From: Echinococcus granulosus
Lineage: Eukaryota > Platyhelminthes > Cestoda > Cyclophyllidea > Taeniidae
NCBI RefSeq assembly: GCF_000524195.1
Contig: NW_020170411.1
Location: 339,204 to 403,203, forward strand
Direction: 5' to 3'
Length of the DNA: 64,000 nt
Below the pieces are notes generated by a model that was given only the letters and a program-made list of their open reading frames with translations, did no database searches and was not told the DNA's origin. This document shows, piece by piece, positions 1-12,981 of the stretch. Position 1 is the first letter of the stretch. Each line of letters opens with the position of its first letter. The translations under genes and the position numbers were made by a program.

Positions 1-3000
1 CGGATGTCAATTTTTTTAACAGAAATGCCATATTTTTTATTTTAAATACCAAATAAACTTTCAAATGTTTGCCTTGTTCTCAATGAGGTGACTTAAAAGT
101 GAACTATATTTTTTAAAGTGAGAAACCATGGGGTCCACACGAGTGGGGGATGCGGCATGAGGTTTGGTTAAGTTTCATAAGTCAAAATAACGCCACAAAT
201 TCTGCGTGCGCGCATACATCCACCCATCCATCCATCCACACGTGCATTTTTGCATCAGCCACACCAAAAATGCCGGAATTAGTAAATTTGCTGGTGTTAA
301 TGCTCCGTGGATTTGATTCACCTCATTTCACTGGGGCAACTAAAGCAGGCAAGAATGCAACAGCATTTCCGGCCATGATGCGTTTCTCCTTACTTCCGAC
401 TCCCAGGCATCATGATTTATCACGCACGTACATCAGCCATCTTCACTGTTTCACAAACATTTTTTTTCAAAAAAATGCATGCCTTGCAAAATTTACACCC
501 TAGTTATCCTTATGACAATTAAACAATGAGTTATTCATGGATAAGGAGCCAATTTCTCCTCTCCCATCACACTGTCGTCAAATAACTACAAAATAAGGCC
601 CCATGTTTAATGGTTAATTTTTCACTCAACTAGTGAATCGCATGCTCAATATGCATCCCCCGCAGTCCTATTTAAGAAAGATTCAATAATGGAAAAATTT
701 TTTTTTCAGACTTCCCAGAAAGTGCACCATAACGGACTTCCCTTTTTTCGTCCAAACACCGTGTTTCCAAAAAGAACGGTTGACTGTTCCTATGACGGAG
801 GCAGTGCATGCTGTCTGCAGTGAAACCTCGTTTGTACCAAGCCTTAACTTTTACTTGATTACAGCTTCATTATTCTCAATCCTTGTTTATTTTTTCTTGT
901 GAAATTATTGATAGGTGTGCACGCCGACACCTACCGTGGTGGCGCCGAAGTGCCTCTTTCCCACAGCTAATTGTGCTGTGCTTGTGCGACTATTGCCTCC
1001 AAGTAATATTATTTAGGGTGCTACATATACCTTCCCTAATGTCATTTAATGAGGTGAGTGAAGTGGTAGGTAGGCTGGCTTCTGTTCACAAATGATAGGT
1101 ATTAGCCTTTAATATCTGAGACTTTCAAAACTGTACGATGAAATTTCCCCAAATGGCAGTAATTAAGTTTGAAGAATGCACCTACTAGGTTTTAGAAGGA
1201 AAAGTAAAACGAAATTTTAATGCTGTAATTAGGATTGGCAATCTATCTTAATTACTATTTGCTTATTCACAAGGGGTAATTTTATCATGTCTTCCATCTG
1301 GCCAATGCACACAGAATGAAATGACAGCCTCTTTAGAAAGTGGATCCTATTGTGTTGATTATCAAAAAATCACGTTATGATGAGAGATTGAGAAAGGTTT
1401 TTTGCTAGTTAGGCGATCAGAAAAGCTAATAATTGCGGTAGCACAATGAACTACTTCGCAATCAAAATCCATCACCTCTTGAATGTGGGAAGGTTTTACT
1501 AAACCTTTAATGATAAAGTTAATCACCAAAAATTAGGAAATGGCTACTGCTGCTGACTCGGACTTGCCCTATCAGTCTACCCAAATCGTACATATTCATA
1601 TCACATTGATAATGTGCAAAACAAATTTGCATACATCAGATCAGCATTTTTTTTAATTTGTCACTTTTTCGAAATATGCTTTTTTCAAGTTAAAATGGAC
1701 TTGTGACGTTACTAGTCTATAATTATATCATGAATGCTTACAATCCCGACATAGTTGATTGCCTTTTCTACAAATTAATTTGGTTTCTTGTGTTGGACTC
1801 CACTGCAGTCCCACAAATCATGGAGTAGGCGTATCCAACCTTCTGGACATGTCACTACAGCCACGGGTAAGGCCATGACTAGGCTGTGTTGGCGCTGTGG
1901 CTGTGTCTTGATTGACACATCAGCAAGTGGGGTTGCAAACGGCATTCCCCCCTTTTTCCCTCGTGAAATTTAAAAACTACATGTCTGGATGCGGTGTCCT
2001 TGTGATGAAATATGTATCTCGAAGCAGCATAGTGAAGTAGTGGTCGTGATGGGAACTTACGCTCTGAAATTTTTTCTAGCTTTCGTCATCTATGCCCTAA
2101 ATTAATGCCCGAGACCAGAAACGATCTAGTGGATTTGTTTTACCGCCTATTCTTTTTGACAGTGAAAAAGGGGTAATTATATCAAAGGAACCACTTATAC
2201 AGATGATAAAACCATTTCTAGTAGATTGGAATTCTGTTTACCTAAGGGTACTGCATTTTTGTACCAAAATAGTTTGCCTGCAGATAAAAAACTTAAAATT
2301 TACATGAAAGCTTTTTTAGAAATTCATTTAGACACATCCACCACTGCAGATGTTCAGTAAGCCTGCAAACATACATCTTGATCCCTTGGGCAATGGGTGT
2401 GGATCCTGCCGCAAAGCCAATTAAATTGGCTGAACATTTAAAGCCATACACCTTTGTCACCGCAAGCGATCTTGGACTTTTTGGCATCAGTTCATGAGTG
2501 ATGGGAATTTGATGATTTTTTGGTCTTTCCGTATGCAAAATGGGACATTGATAATCTTTGTAAGCTGTAGCTATCGTCAAACCTCAAACAACTACTTCAA
2601 TGTGTTTATTGGAGGGGTAACTTGGACTATGCTTGAATGCGAATCCTTCCGACAGATACCTCAGTGATACGATCATTCAGTTAAATAAATGCTATTGAAT
2701 TACCCTCTGTTGGCAAACGTTTTTATTATAAAACTGCATCGTCAGTTAGCATTACTTTGACTTAAAATAAGCCAACAACTGCTCATCTTCGCTTGATTGA
2801 CTTTAGGAGAATTTTTTCCCAGTGAATGTTGTGATAAGTGTACACATTTTCCTTTCATTGTTTCCAAGTCCGCACTGGCAATCATTAGAGACCTTCCCAA
2901 GATTGGTAGCAGAGGAAAAAACCCACCACCACGGTATTGCACTCGTATTTTTTCAGTGGGCAAGTAACTTTTCCCATTGGGATCTGTAACCACTCAAATT

Positions 3001-5301
3001 TTGCTACTTCACTTTCTCATGGGTGCATGGACCCACCCCGGCAGACCTGACCCACCGCAGTGACAGAGAGGGGAGAGGAGGAATGCGAACACTGCAGCAC
3101 GTGTAAATTATGCATTAGGAAGGAAAACAAGATAGCGAGTAAACGAGCAACCAAACGAGGCAACGAGGGGGTGGGGTGAAATAAGTGCGTGATTGAGAAG
3201 TGGGGAATCTTGGGAGAATGGGATGGGGGAGGGATATAGGAAGAAGGGCTGAGTGATTATCGTCTTGGCAGCTGTCGAAAATGCATTTCCTTTTCAGAGT
3301 GATGAGATGGTGACGGACTATTAAGTATTTACTAGCAAATACGCCAACCCATGCCAAGTACGTCTTTAGGCTTTACCTTCACCTTCAGGAGATAGCCACG
3401 ATGAGAGGCTTAAAATAAGTTTTGCATTGGTTGCCATTACCATATTTCTAAAACTGCTTGATGAATCAGGATTGGAGCGGAAATCCTCTCAATCAGCGGG
3501 AAGAATTACTACAATAGTAATAGAGAGTAATGTGACAGAACAAAGCTATTGTACTAAAAGAATTTCAGCAATGCTGCTTTTACTGTCACTATTTAAATTG
3601 TGGCAGTCCTGCAAACTTCTCAGTAATGTAACCGCTTCCTTTTTAGGGCCATTTGATCCAAACTGACTTCAATGCTTGTAAAAATCTCCATCTCCAACAC
3701 ATCCACATAGGTGCCACTATTTATAGAGAAGTATGCTTTGAGTGTGTTGATTTTCCCACTGAATCAACATTTCCTTGTACTTTAGTTCCCTTATTTTGAA
3801 CCCAGTTCTATTGTGATATTGTTATATCACAGAAATGAAAATACTTTTTTGAAATAACTAATAATTTTTGCCCCAAAGCACCACATTTTTACTAACTTTT
3901 ATTTTGATGCTGGTTAATGGAATGCAAGCAGTAGGTGGCAGTGCTTTCGTATCTATGATGCGCGTATCAGTGAATGAAAGAGTGATATGAAGTTAAAAAG
4001 TACACTTGCACCACTTATAGTATTCAGCCATCCTCATTGACATTGCGCATTAGTTAGTAAAGAAATCGTTTCTGAAATTTGAGGCCTGTAAGCGATTCTT
4101 ACGACCAGAGATCAGCAACCGATTGAACGCCCCCCAACCTGTTCGCCGCCCGCACCCAAGTGCCAATCATGGTGTGTGTATCGGGGAGAGGGGTTGGGGT
4201 ACGCGCAGGCATGTGAACCCGAGGGTGGCTTTTATCAAGATTGCCCCGAGTGCTGTCAATCAGACATGCATTTGAAATGAGACGAAAAGGCAGCTGCAGC
4301 AACGGCACGGGCAGCAGCGATTCATCCATCCACGCCTTTCGTTGTCGGGGCTTAACCTTGTAAATATTTGATGCGGGGATGGTGAACGCATCCCTCCCTC
4401 CACCTCCCTACTTTCGAACTGGAACACACCTCGCGAGCTTTGACGTTAGGTAGCTTAGCCACAGCTTTGCGTCTCCATGCGCAGATGCTCTTTCCCACCC
4501 CCCTTTTGAAGACGGACAAAATTGTCTAAATGAGGGTGTCGCGAGTTCTCTTTTGTTGTTAACAGGCACTACGACTAAGCAAGATACTGAAATCTATCCC
4601 CTCTAAGCACTTAAGGAGCAGGAATTCTTAGACTGGGGACGTGCACAATTTTTACATTACAATCAGTTTTAAACGAAATCTGAATTTCGTCATAATAACT
4701 CGACAGCTGCTGTTTTCTTCTCCCAAAGGGTGGAGCATACAAATGACATCCTATTTGGTCTTCAGAAATATATTTCAATAAAGAGTGTCAAGTTAAAGTT
4801 GATGCACTCTCCGAAAATATGCTCGAAGCTGCCCTTTGGGTAGGCACAAAAATCACTTCATATGAGCATTGTATTGAGTTCTATGAAAATCAAGCAGTAG
4901 TTTTTTCTTCGAAAAACACTTATAAAACTCGTTCATTTCAACTACTTTCTGGCTATTTTAGCGAATTTCGGGTGCTTAGCCACATTTAATTCAGCCTCAT
5001 GTCGTAGCCAGACTTATGGTCACAAAAGGCTCGCATTTATTTTTGTCACCTCATAAAAGGGATTGAAATACTTTGTGCAAATAACCCCAGTCACGGGTAA
5101 AACTTCTCTCAAAAATCATGTCCCAAAGCGATACCTTAATCAGTCTAAAGGAGAACTTTCATGAATTAGTGAATGCTCAACTGTCGATGTGGCCTCTACT
5201 TCGCACTTAGTTGAGTGTTTACTGTAGGCTTTGAAGAACACTATAATATTTTTATTTGAAACAATCAAAATTTGTTCGTTCCACCCTTTAGGATCACATG
5301 T
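1..5301. other. Gene-poor stretch, no supported gene
   Basis: No reading frame here can be tied to a known family or to a convincing pair of splice sites. A short CCAT-type microsatellite lies at about 222-239. The longest minus-strand frame (2293-2580, 95 codons) is unrecognised and has no supporting neighbour. The stretch lies downstream of the DNAAF11 stop codon and probably contains its 3' UTR just below 5302. Confidence 0.5.
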
Positions 5302-8300
5302 TTATTCAAGAGGCGGGACGTCAGGATTGTCAACAAAACTGGGACTGTTCTTCCTCTCCTTACGGCGGTTGACCGGTGCCCGCTTCGCCATCTCCAAGTC
5401 GCGCAAGTGGCTGTCCCCAGTGTTCGTGATGTTTCGCCAGTCCACTGACGCTTTTGTTTCTCCCACCGTCAGAAAATTGGACTTTCGTTCCTTGCCCTTT
5501 CTGTAGCAAGATGAAATAAAACAGCCAAAACAAAATTTTTCAAGTGCCATGTTGCTAAGTTTCCATCTACCCTTATCTGGGGATACCTGCTACTGGTTCC
5601 ATTACATAATTAATTGGCCATTGAAATGATTAGTTACTGCAATACTGACACATAAAACATACCTTAAATCATTAAAAGTAATCTCATAGACGTAGCAACG
5701 TAATAATTTCATTACAGAAATAATGTTCTGTAAAGTAAATTGTAAGTAATCCCAAATTCACCGTCTTAAGTGAAAGGAGAGTAGGGTGCTTATCAAAAGC
5801 TGGTTACAGAAGGATGCTGAGTCTCTAATATTATCCTCTCTCCCTAAAGCATTTCGAATACCCCTTGATTATGATACTCTGTTCTATAATTAACCAGTTG
5901 TCTTTATTTTTGCTTTTTTTAATTAAAAGTCATAAAAACCTCACTCTAACGCTTACTGAAAATAGATAAAAGCTTACTCTTTGCTTTCTGTTTTCTCTAT
6001 ACAACCGGCGGTGTGATTTGCCTGTACAATCCGAGGTTCAATCATTGAAGAAGCCTATAAACAAAATTAAATATATTCGTGAATAAAAAGATACCCAATG
6101 AAACCAAACACACGAAATTCATTTGTTCATTTCGGATGCCATTGAATTTAAGTTAAAGTGAATACGCAAGGAGAATGAACATCAAATCAGATTTAAGGGT
6201 GAGTAAAGCAAAAATGGGACGAAAAAGACTGCCCACCCTGACTTTGGGCATCCGAACGAGCAGTCGACCGGTCACACGAGAACGCTGGACTGAAGATTTG
6301 TCTGGATGAACCTCTTCAGGCAGAGCCATTTGGAACACCTTAAAGACAGTTATACGTAATAGTCTGCTCAAATCTGACTCCACTTATTACGAAATTTGAC
6401 ACCCGTTAATACTCTCCTCCAAATAAATGCATTTAATCCTTCTTTCAATCTGTATCAGCTAGGCCTTTTGCCCACTGAGCTGAGATGTAATTGCTCAGAC
6501 AAGCGAATGATTACCCGCATAAGAGGTCAAAGCCCACCTTATTTCTCAGTGTTACACGAACATAATTCGTCTGTACATCGCAGTCAATTAGAGTGGTATC
6601 CATGTTCCTAGAAAGATGAAATTATAAAGCTCTTTAACACAGGACAACTTATTGCAAGTGTTGGTTGCACAGTGTATCTTGTTAAAAATTACTCAGTGAG
6701 GCCCTTTTAGCAAAAATTTGATAAAAAATGTCTTCTATAATTCTTAACAGGTTATTTAGACACATGGAAGCAACGAAGATTGGGACCAATAAAAGGAGGC
6801 ACCGGAATTATCAACCCGCGTCAAAAGCACTTGTTTTACTAATCTGTATATTCGATTTAAAGCACCATCATAAAAAACAGAATACAAAAGGGTGGTTAAT
6901 CTTCCCCATTAGACTTTCAAAGGGTCCCATTCGAGAGAACATAATTTCGAGCGGCCAAAGCCTGGTGTTGGAGAATAAGCACCGCTGCAGTCAGAGTCAA
7001 GTAGTCGCGTGCGGTACAATGCGCTGACAAAGTTATCACATTTAAATCAACTCCGGTGTGCTTCTTTCTTCAAAACTTTTTCTCTGTCACTAGGCACTTA
7101 ATTTCAGCTAATATTTTACATCAGATCCAAATCGAGGCTTCTCAATCCCCTAATGGCTAATTAAATAAATACTATTTATTGGCTGCTATTCCAGTACACA
7201 CTGAACGCCCGAAACCTATACTTCCCACTTGCATAAGAACACGCAATTGTAGATTCTCATTGCTGGCATAAGTCAAATTTTTTTAGCTGGTTAAGTATTA
7301 TTCTCATTATTACTAAATTTTATACCAAATTAATCTGGTTTCTCACCATCACTTCGGGGGAGGTTCTTGCATACTTCAAAGGATGCCACACCAGAGAACT
7401 CACCTGTAAGCAGCGACATCTAGCACAAAGTATTGCTCGTTCCCCTTGATTTCTTCGTAAAATTTAAATTCGACTCTACAAAATGGTAACCACATAAGTG
7501 GAAAATAGTACATTTAAAAATATGAGTTACAAATTACATCTCATTTGCGTGGAGGACATCGCAGACCACCCAACTGAGGGACATCACCCACTCACTACCC
7601 TCGCCTAAGATCCTTTTCATTTACTTTCCTTTGCTGAAACCATTTCTATCTCCTCCACCCTCGAGATGGAGGTGATAATTGTAATTTTGGCTGTTGAGGT
7701 ATTAACAATTCTACTTATTACTATTTTAGTGCAATAAATCACTTCTGTAACTGCACCAGATAGTTGTCGGGCTCTTTGGCTTGAAAAATGATAGCTTCAT
7801 AAACCCATTTGTCCCTTTTCGTTGTTTCCTGAAATAAAATAGATTGAATAGCTGGTCTCTACTAGGGAAAAGTACTTACTTCGGCTCATTTATGTTGTAA
7901 GGCCGACCATCTTCAGCAAAGAAAACTTTTCGCCTCGGCTTCGTCTTCCTTCAAAATACAAAACCACAGTGTATCTAAACTTGCTCTTGTATAGCATACT
8001 ATGCTAAGCCAAGCCACTATCAATTATAATACACATCTTGCGACCAAAAAAAAGGATTCCACTTAAAAACCCGACATATCCATACACTGAATCTAGAAGG
8101 TAAATTTAGCGAAGGTATTAACTTCTATGTTATTTAAAGAACAGACAAAAGCATATTTAGCCCACTCATAAGAGGTAGTTTTCTTAGATTCTTGTTCTTT
8201 CTGTAAGCGAAGAAACTCATATGTTTCACTCCGTGATTCCGGAGTGTAAGGACCCTTCTCTTGCCAAAATTCTTCAGCTATCTTTCCAATATCACTGAAA

Positions 8301-9685
8301 TGAGCAAACAAACTGCTAAAACAAGCAAATGTATTGTCTTTTGACCAAATAAATATGGTATGAAACAAATAAACTTTTCACAAAGCACTTGTTTGTTATG
8401 AGCCTAGACGATGAATCATGCAACTCCTAATTGGAAGACGTTCCAAAATGCAAACGTATTCTCTAATGCCCAATAAAGTAAAAATTGCAGGGCAGACATC
8501 TATGTTTAACACCCTAACCAAACAGAAATGCAAAACGTAAAAAAACTCTGACTAGTAATTGAAATGGATCGTTTAAATTGCGCCTATAGAATAAGCCACT
8601 TATTAACATTTGCAGTAGTATTCCAGAATCCATCAAATTAGTGGCTAATAAGGTTGTTAAAGAAGGACCCAACGGATGGATATAAGAAAAATACGTAAGA
8701 AGATAGTATGAAAAATTACATAAACAGAAAATGCAAAAAACGTGCATTTGTGCGCAATTATTAAGCATTGGTAAACAAATGCGAATTATGTACTCAGACA
8801 CTTACAAAAGTTTAACAAACCTCAATAGCAATAATAAATGAACTTATAAGATGCATGGTACAATACACCAATAATAATAACAATTATCAATGCATCACCC
8901 ATTATTTTCCTTCAACTTTTCCGAAAACCTTTCTTTCCGTTGCTGAGCCTGAACTTTCTCATGGGCCTGAATATGAGCAGTTAATAAAGCCCGCATACCC
9001 TTCTGTGAAAGTATTCTTCCTGTGAGTTCAGTATAGATTTGTAATGTTTCGAAAGATTTTGAAAAGCAGTGATGCGTTCAGCTTTTCCGATTTCTTCACC
9101 ATCTAGTATCTTTGACAGTCACCAGACTAATTTAAAGTACCTTTAATTGGGGCAATGTAGCGATGACATACTCTCTGTACCCAGCATAGTCGGTGCACGG
9201 ATTCCCTATCAAATAACTTTAGGAGTAATTAAAACTTTTTTAATACAGCTCTTCAAGAGTTTCCAAATTTATCAGGTTTTCCACGCTAGTCAAATCACCA
9301 ATAAAATTCACTGTGAGTTCGAGTTTTTTTAGAGATTCACAACCTAAAATTGGGCTACACATATAAATTCACCTTCCAAGTTTTCAATTATTTCAATATT
9401 ATTTAGAGCTAAATTAAGGTATTCCAGTTCCTTTAAACGGTTAATATTCTCTGCAGGAAAAGTAAAACAATACAAACCATACCAATTCTGGAGATAAGAT
9501 TGTTCTGCAGATACAAAATCCTGAGTTTTTTACAGTTTTTATTTAGAAATTCGATTCTGGCAGAAAGAAATATACGTAAAATACTTCTCAATATCCTGTT
9601 GGTGAAGTGCTAGTTCCTCCAGACTACATATTTCCCCCTCATTATGTTCTGCTCGTTTGCGGACCAATTCCTCGGTGACTGTCAT
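5302..9685 (-). CDS. DNAAF11: Dynein axonemal assembly factor 11 (LRRC6), 14 exons
   Basis: Cytoplasmic factor needed to pre-assemble outer and inner dynein arms of motile cilia. Exons (minus): 9685-9585, 9556-9483, 9450-9373, 9343-9247, 9216-9141, 9109-8999, 8966-8899, 8294-8166, 7948-7880, 7475-7404, 6607-6538, 6338-6237, 6054-5978, 5500-5302. All phases agree and sum to 1323 nt, 440 aa (human about 466). Seen: start [17 protein letters not shown]; leucine-rich repeats with [11 protein letters not shown] and [15 protein letters not shown] cap with GNPC; LDGEEI; a charged helical stretch; FTPESR-like [17 protein letters not shown]; a CS/p23-like domain ([24 protein letters not shown]); C-terminal DNPDVPPLE. 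These match LRRC6 collinearly. The first six introns are only 28-32 bp, the rest 181-796 bp. The ATG was chosen because it aligns with the family start; the frame runs open further upstream but without similarity. Confidence 0.93.
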
Positions 9686-10677
9686 TAAAAATGAGGTGTT
9701 TACCACATACTCCGAACCATCGATGACTGACGGCAACCCAATTGTTTTCTCCACTTCTCCACACCCCGAAATAGAACGCTAAAGTGAATCGACTAAACAA
9801 ATATATTTGAATGCCTTATTCTAGTTGCAACTGTACCTATAACTAACGGTTCCTCAATTGAGCCAAATGTGTGTTTTTTACACACATAATAACTATTGGT
9901 GAGTAGGTTCAACACAAATAAGGTAATGAAAAATGTAATTGCTTGTTCAACTATCGGTTCAAATAACACACCTCTTAGGGGCTTCACTATTGCGTATTTG
10001 CTATGCCACCTAAACATCGGACCATAACACTAACCTTCAAGCCACTTTGCTTGTCGGAAATACATATTTTGCTCAAACATTATGTTTTCTTGCATTTAAA
10101 AAGAATACATCGGGGATTACACTGGTGGCAGCGGAAAGCAAACCACATCCCAGTGGACATCTGTTCTGATTTTTCTTACAGATAACTAAATATTACAGTG
10201 GCAAAAAAGTGCATATGCAGCGGACGGGAGAATCTGTGACGACCCCTAGCACCTACTCCAGTCCCGTGTCCTGCAGGCATGCTAATACTACCTGAAGTGC
10301 CATTACCCGTGGTTAGTAACCCTCTGAAGAAGTTCGCTACGGAGCTGTCTACCATTTCTGCATAAAGATACCAATCATGTGATTACACGACCGCCTCCCC
10401 CACTTCAGTATCGGCTGGACTGAACCCTAACAGATATGGCAGGGCAGCTCTGAAGTGAGAATGAAGTGGGAAAAAGGAATAGCCCCAATACCTAATCCTT
10501 CGTCATTTGCCTCTGCTTTTAGGACATCGTTCCTACTCCAGGTTATGATATGTGTGGTGGCCAGCACACTACCCCGACATCGAATCCAGTTCCCACAGGA
10601 GGCAAAACCAAAAAACCCAATAGAATTACCAAGAGAAGTCGATGACATTGCGGTTAAAAAGAAGTTAAAAGAAGATT
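9686..10677. other. Upstream region of DNAAF11, nothing recognised
   Basis: This includes the probable promoter and 5' UTR of DNAAF11 on the minus strand. No TATA-like element or other motif stands out, and no coding exon is supported on either strand. Confidence 0.4.
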
Positions 10678-10879
10678 CCATTGTAGCGTTCTGAGACTCC
10701 CTGAAGAAGAAAGAGGACGCAATACTCGGGCAGAATATATATTCAGCACAGAGAAGGCGGCTAAGGGCTACTGGCATGGCCCGAAGGCCAGCCCACCCAG
10801 CCAGGAACAAGAGGGCTAATTCCAAGTACAAAAGTGGCGCCTCATCAATACCGCGGGATAAACCACTATCGTATTACAC
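10678..10879 (+). repeat. Dispersed repeat, copy A
   Basis: About 200 bp that recurs, inverted, at 22409-22612. Shared blocks include ACTCCCTGAAG, AATACTCGGGCA, GCCAGCCCACCCAG and, at the end, ATAAACCACTATCGTATTAC. More diverged pieces occur near 40.9 kb and 63.8 kb. No coding capacity was seen. The sharp shared right end suggests the true element border. It could be a SINE, a MITE or a fragment of a larger element; I cannot tell which. Confidence 0.75.
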
Positions 10880-12821
10880 TATGACTGGCATGGTTGACTC
10901 GTGGGTGTTTTTTTGCAGCGTTGACCACGTTGTGAAGGCTAACGCAGGAAGCTGACCAAAGAGAGCACCGGGAGAAACCTTCAATAAAGGATATTAGACT
11001 ATGCAGTAAAACTTGGTTGTTTGTTTGACCCTGAGTTTTGGTACAGGGGTTACTTTCACTACGTTTTCCAGAGTGCTTAATTATTAAGGTAAGTACAGGT
11101 TTAGTATTACAAACGTTATGCAGGGTGTTGTGAGGGGTATTTCGCTTTTCCCTGTGGTCATAGAAGCATATATTTCATTGCAACTTCAGAAAGGATTTCG
11201 ACGTCACTTGACGTAAGCCGTATCAGTACAAAAGAAGACCTGTTATTAGGACATATAATAGTTTGGGCGGGTTAGACTTCATAGGGCCACTTCTCCCAGT
11301 GAGAATTTTTACTACTTAAGCTAAAATATTGATGCGGCTAAAACGTACAGTTAAATACCCATTGATTTATCTACTGCCGCACCAAAAAAATTGACGTGCA
11401 ATTATTAGTTTAATTCCATCTGTATTCATGGGGATGCCTTAGTAAGACAAAGTTAAACATTTAAGTCAATTTTATGGCTTACGACCTTTCTGGACGCTAA
11501 AATTCTGCTATTCTGTCTCGGGGTGTCATTGTAAGGCTTTAAGAAATACGTTTGGTTGAAAAACCCTCTTCCATCCTGGTATTGTTCATCTGAGGATAAG
11601 CTCAAAACACCCACCTGTGCAAAACTCTGCAGCGACTTTTTGTTTCATGCGGATAGTATTTCCGCTCGGACGCATAACACTTTAGTCTTGCTCAAGGCCT
11701 TACAGTCCTTATATATTTTAATAGTACATAGTCTCTCGGAACTTTCGACTATTAGGACTTCTCACGTACGTAGGATTTTACTTTAAGAAATTGGAAAGTA
11801 CGAATGACTTCCAAAATACAAAGTACCCTCCCAGTAACACACCAATCTCGCCCGTTCTAAAGGATTCTAAATGTGCGCAAAAATGAGGCAGAACCTATTA
11901 ACTTATAAAAAGTTGAAAGTCAAGTTCCCGAAAGCCGTTTAGTTTGCAGGGACCTCTTTGTTGCTGCAATCGAATCCCTGACGCCAAATACTATAGAGGA
12001 AAATACTGATTTCTTGAAAACATAATGTGTTGTAGGGACTGGCAGTTTTGTTTAACTGTGCATTGCATTTGTGACAGCACTTGAGTTTCAGCGGGTTGCA
12101 TCTCGATTTTCAGAAGCGGCCTTCGAGTTGTGCCATTGCTCTTTCAGCTCTTCTCCATGTTGGTGGCATGCGTTCTGCTACACAACTTTGAGTTATTACA
12201 GCTCTAAACGGAAAAAACTGAACCATATAGGTTCGGCGGAAAACCGGAAGCTGTATCCCACCAAAGGCCGACAGCAGAATAACACTTTGCTTGTTTGTTT
12301 AACTATAAGTTTTGATTGCGAGGGTGCTTAAGGCTTTACCCACGCTTAGTGGCATAGCTTCTAGGCCAAGCCAATAGACACTTGACTCTTCTTTGCGTTG
12401 ATAATACACCTTCTACCTCAGTAATATGACTTCTTTCCGCTTCGAAAGAGACTCCAGGTGCTACAGGTGTTGCCCAAGTTACCACTATCTAAAGTTACGT
12501 AACCCAAAGAACATGTATTAAGATAGGCGTACAATTTTTGACGCAATCACTGTAAGCACAATTATTATGCACTCAAAAAGTGAATATGTCTTCTAATTTA
12601 ATTGAAAACTCATTACATAAAGTAGCAATTAGTGCCATTAGTTTTCGAACGTAAATCCGTTTAAGGTCTTACAAAACAAAATTTCAGAGGGAGAGCTCAT
12701 GTATTTTGAATAGACGAAAAATATATTTAAATAATAACAGACCACGTTCACACAGCTATTTGTTTAAATACCCACTGGGAAACCATCTCACGTGGAGTTC
12801 CATTGTCGTCTCTTGCACGCC
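10880..12821. other. Intergenic, no supported gene
   Basis: No exon with family similarity or good paired splice sites was found on either strand. A block near 10993-11045 (GTTTGTTTGACCCTGAG) resembles sequence flanking the repeat copy at about 40.8 kb, so the repeat family may extend in here. Confidence 0.4.
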
Positions 12822-12965
12822 ATGGTCATGGTGGGCTTACATGTGTTTACGGATGGGATTATTCCCCTGTGTTGATTTACTGGTTTTGTGTCGTTTGTAT
12901 AATGCCGTTTATCTATCATCTTGTGTTTGGTCTTTAGACTTATCGAAGTGTTTGCTGACTTGCGT

Positions 12966-12981
12966 TTGCTTTGCATTTTAG
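12966..12981 (+). other. Candidate (trans-)splice acceptor of nucleolin-like gene
   Basis: The sequence TTGCTTTGCATTTTAG ends at 12981. The next 19 bases read ACT CAA AAG AAG AAT CGA A and continue in phase into the main exon at 13100. The acceptor could be joined to a cis exon ending ATG GTC ATG at 12830, or to the flatworm spliced leader, whose last three bases are AUG in known species. The sequence alone does not decide. Confidence 0.5.

Noticed and set aside
7752..7828. Minus-strand block after TTTATTTCAG reading [13 protein letters not shown], first taken as a DNAAF11 exon
   Set aside because: Its phase does not fit the preceding exon, and the true next exon at 7475-7404 matches the family and the phase. 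It is intronic.
10427..10831. 134-codon minus-strand frame
   Set aside because: It overlaps the dispersed repeat and is not preserved in copy B.
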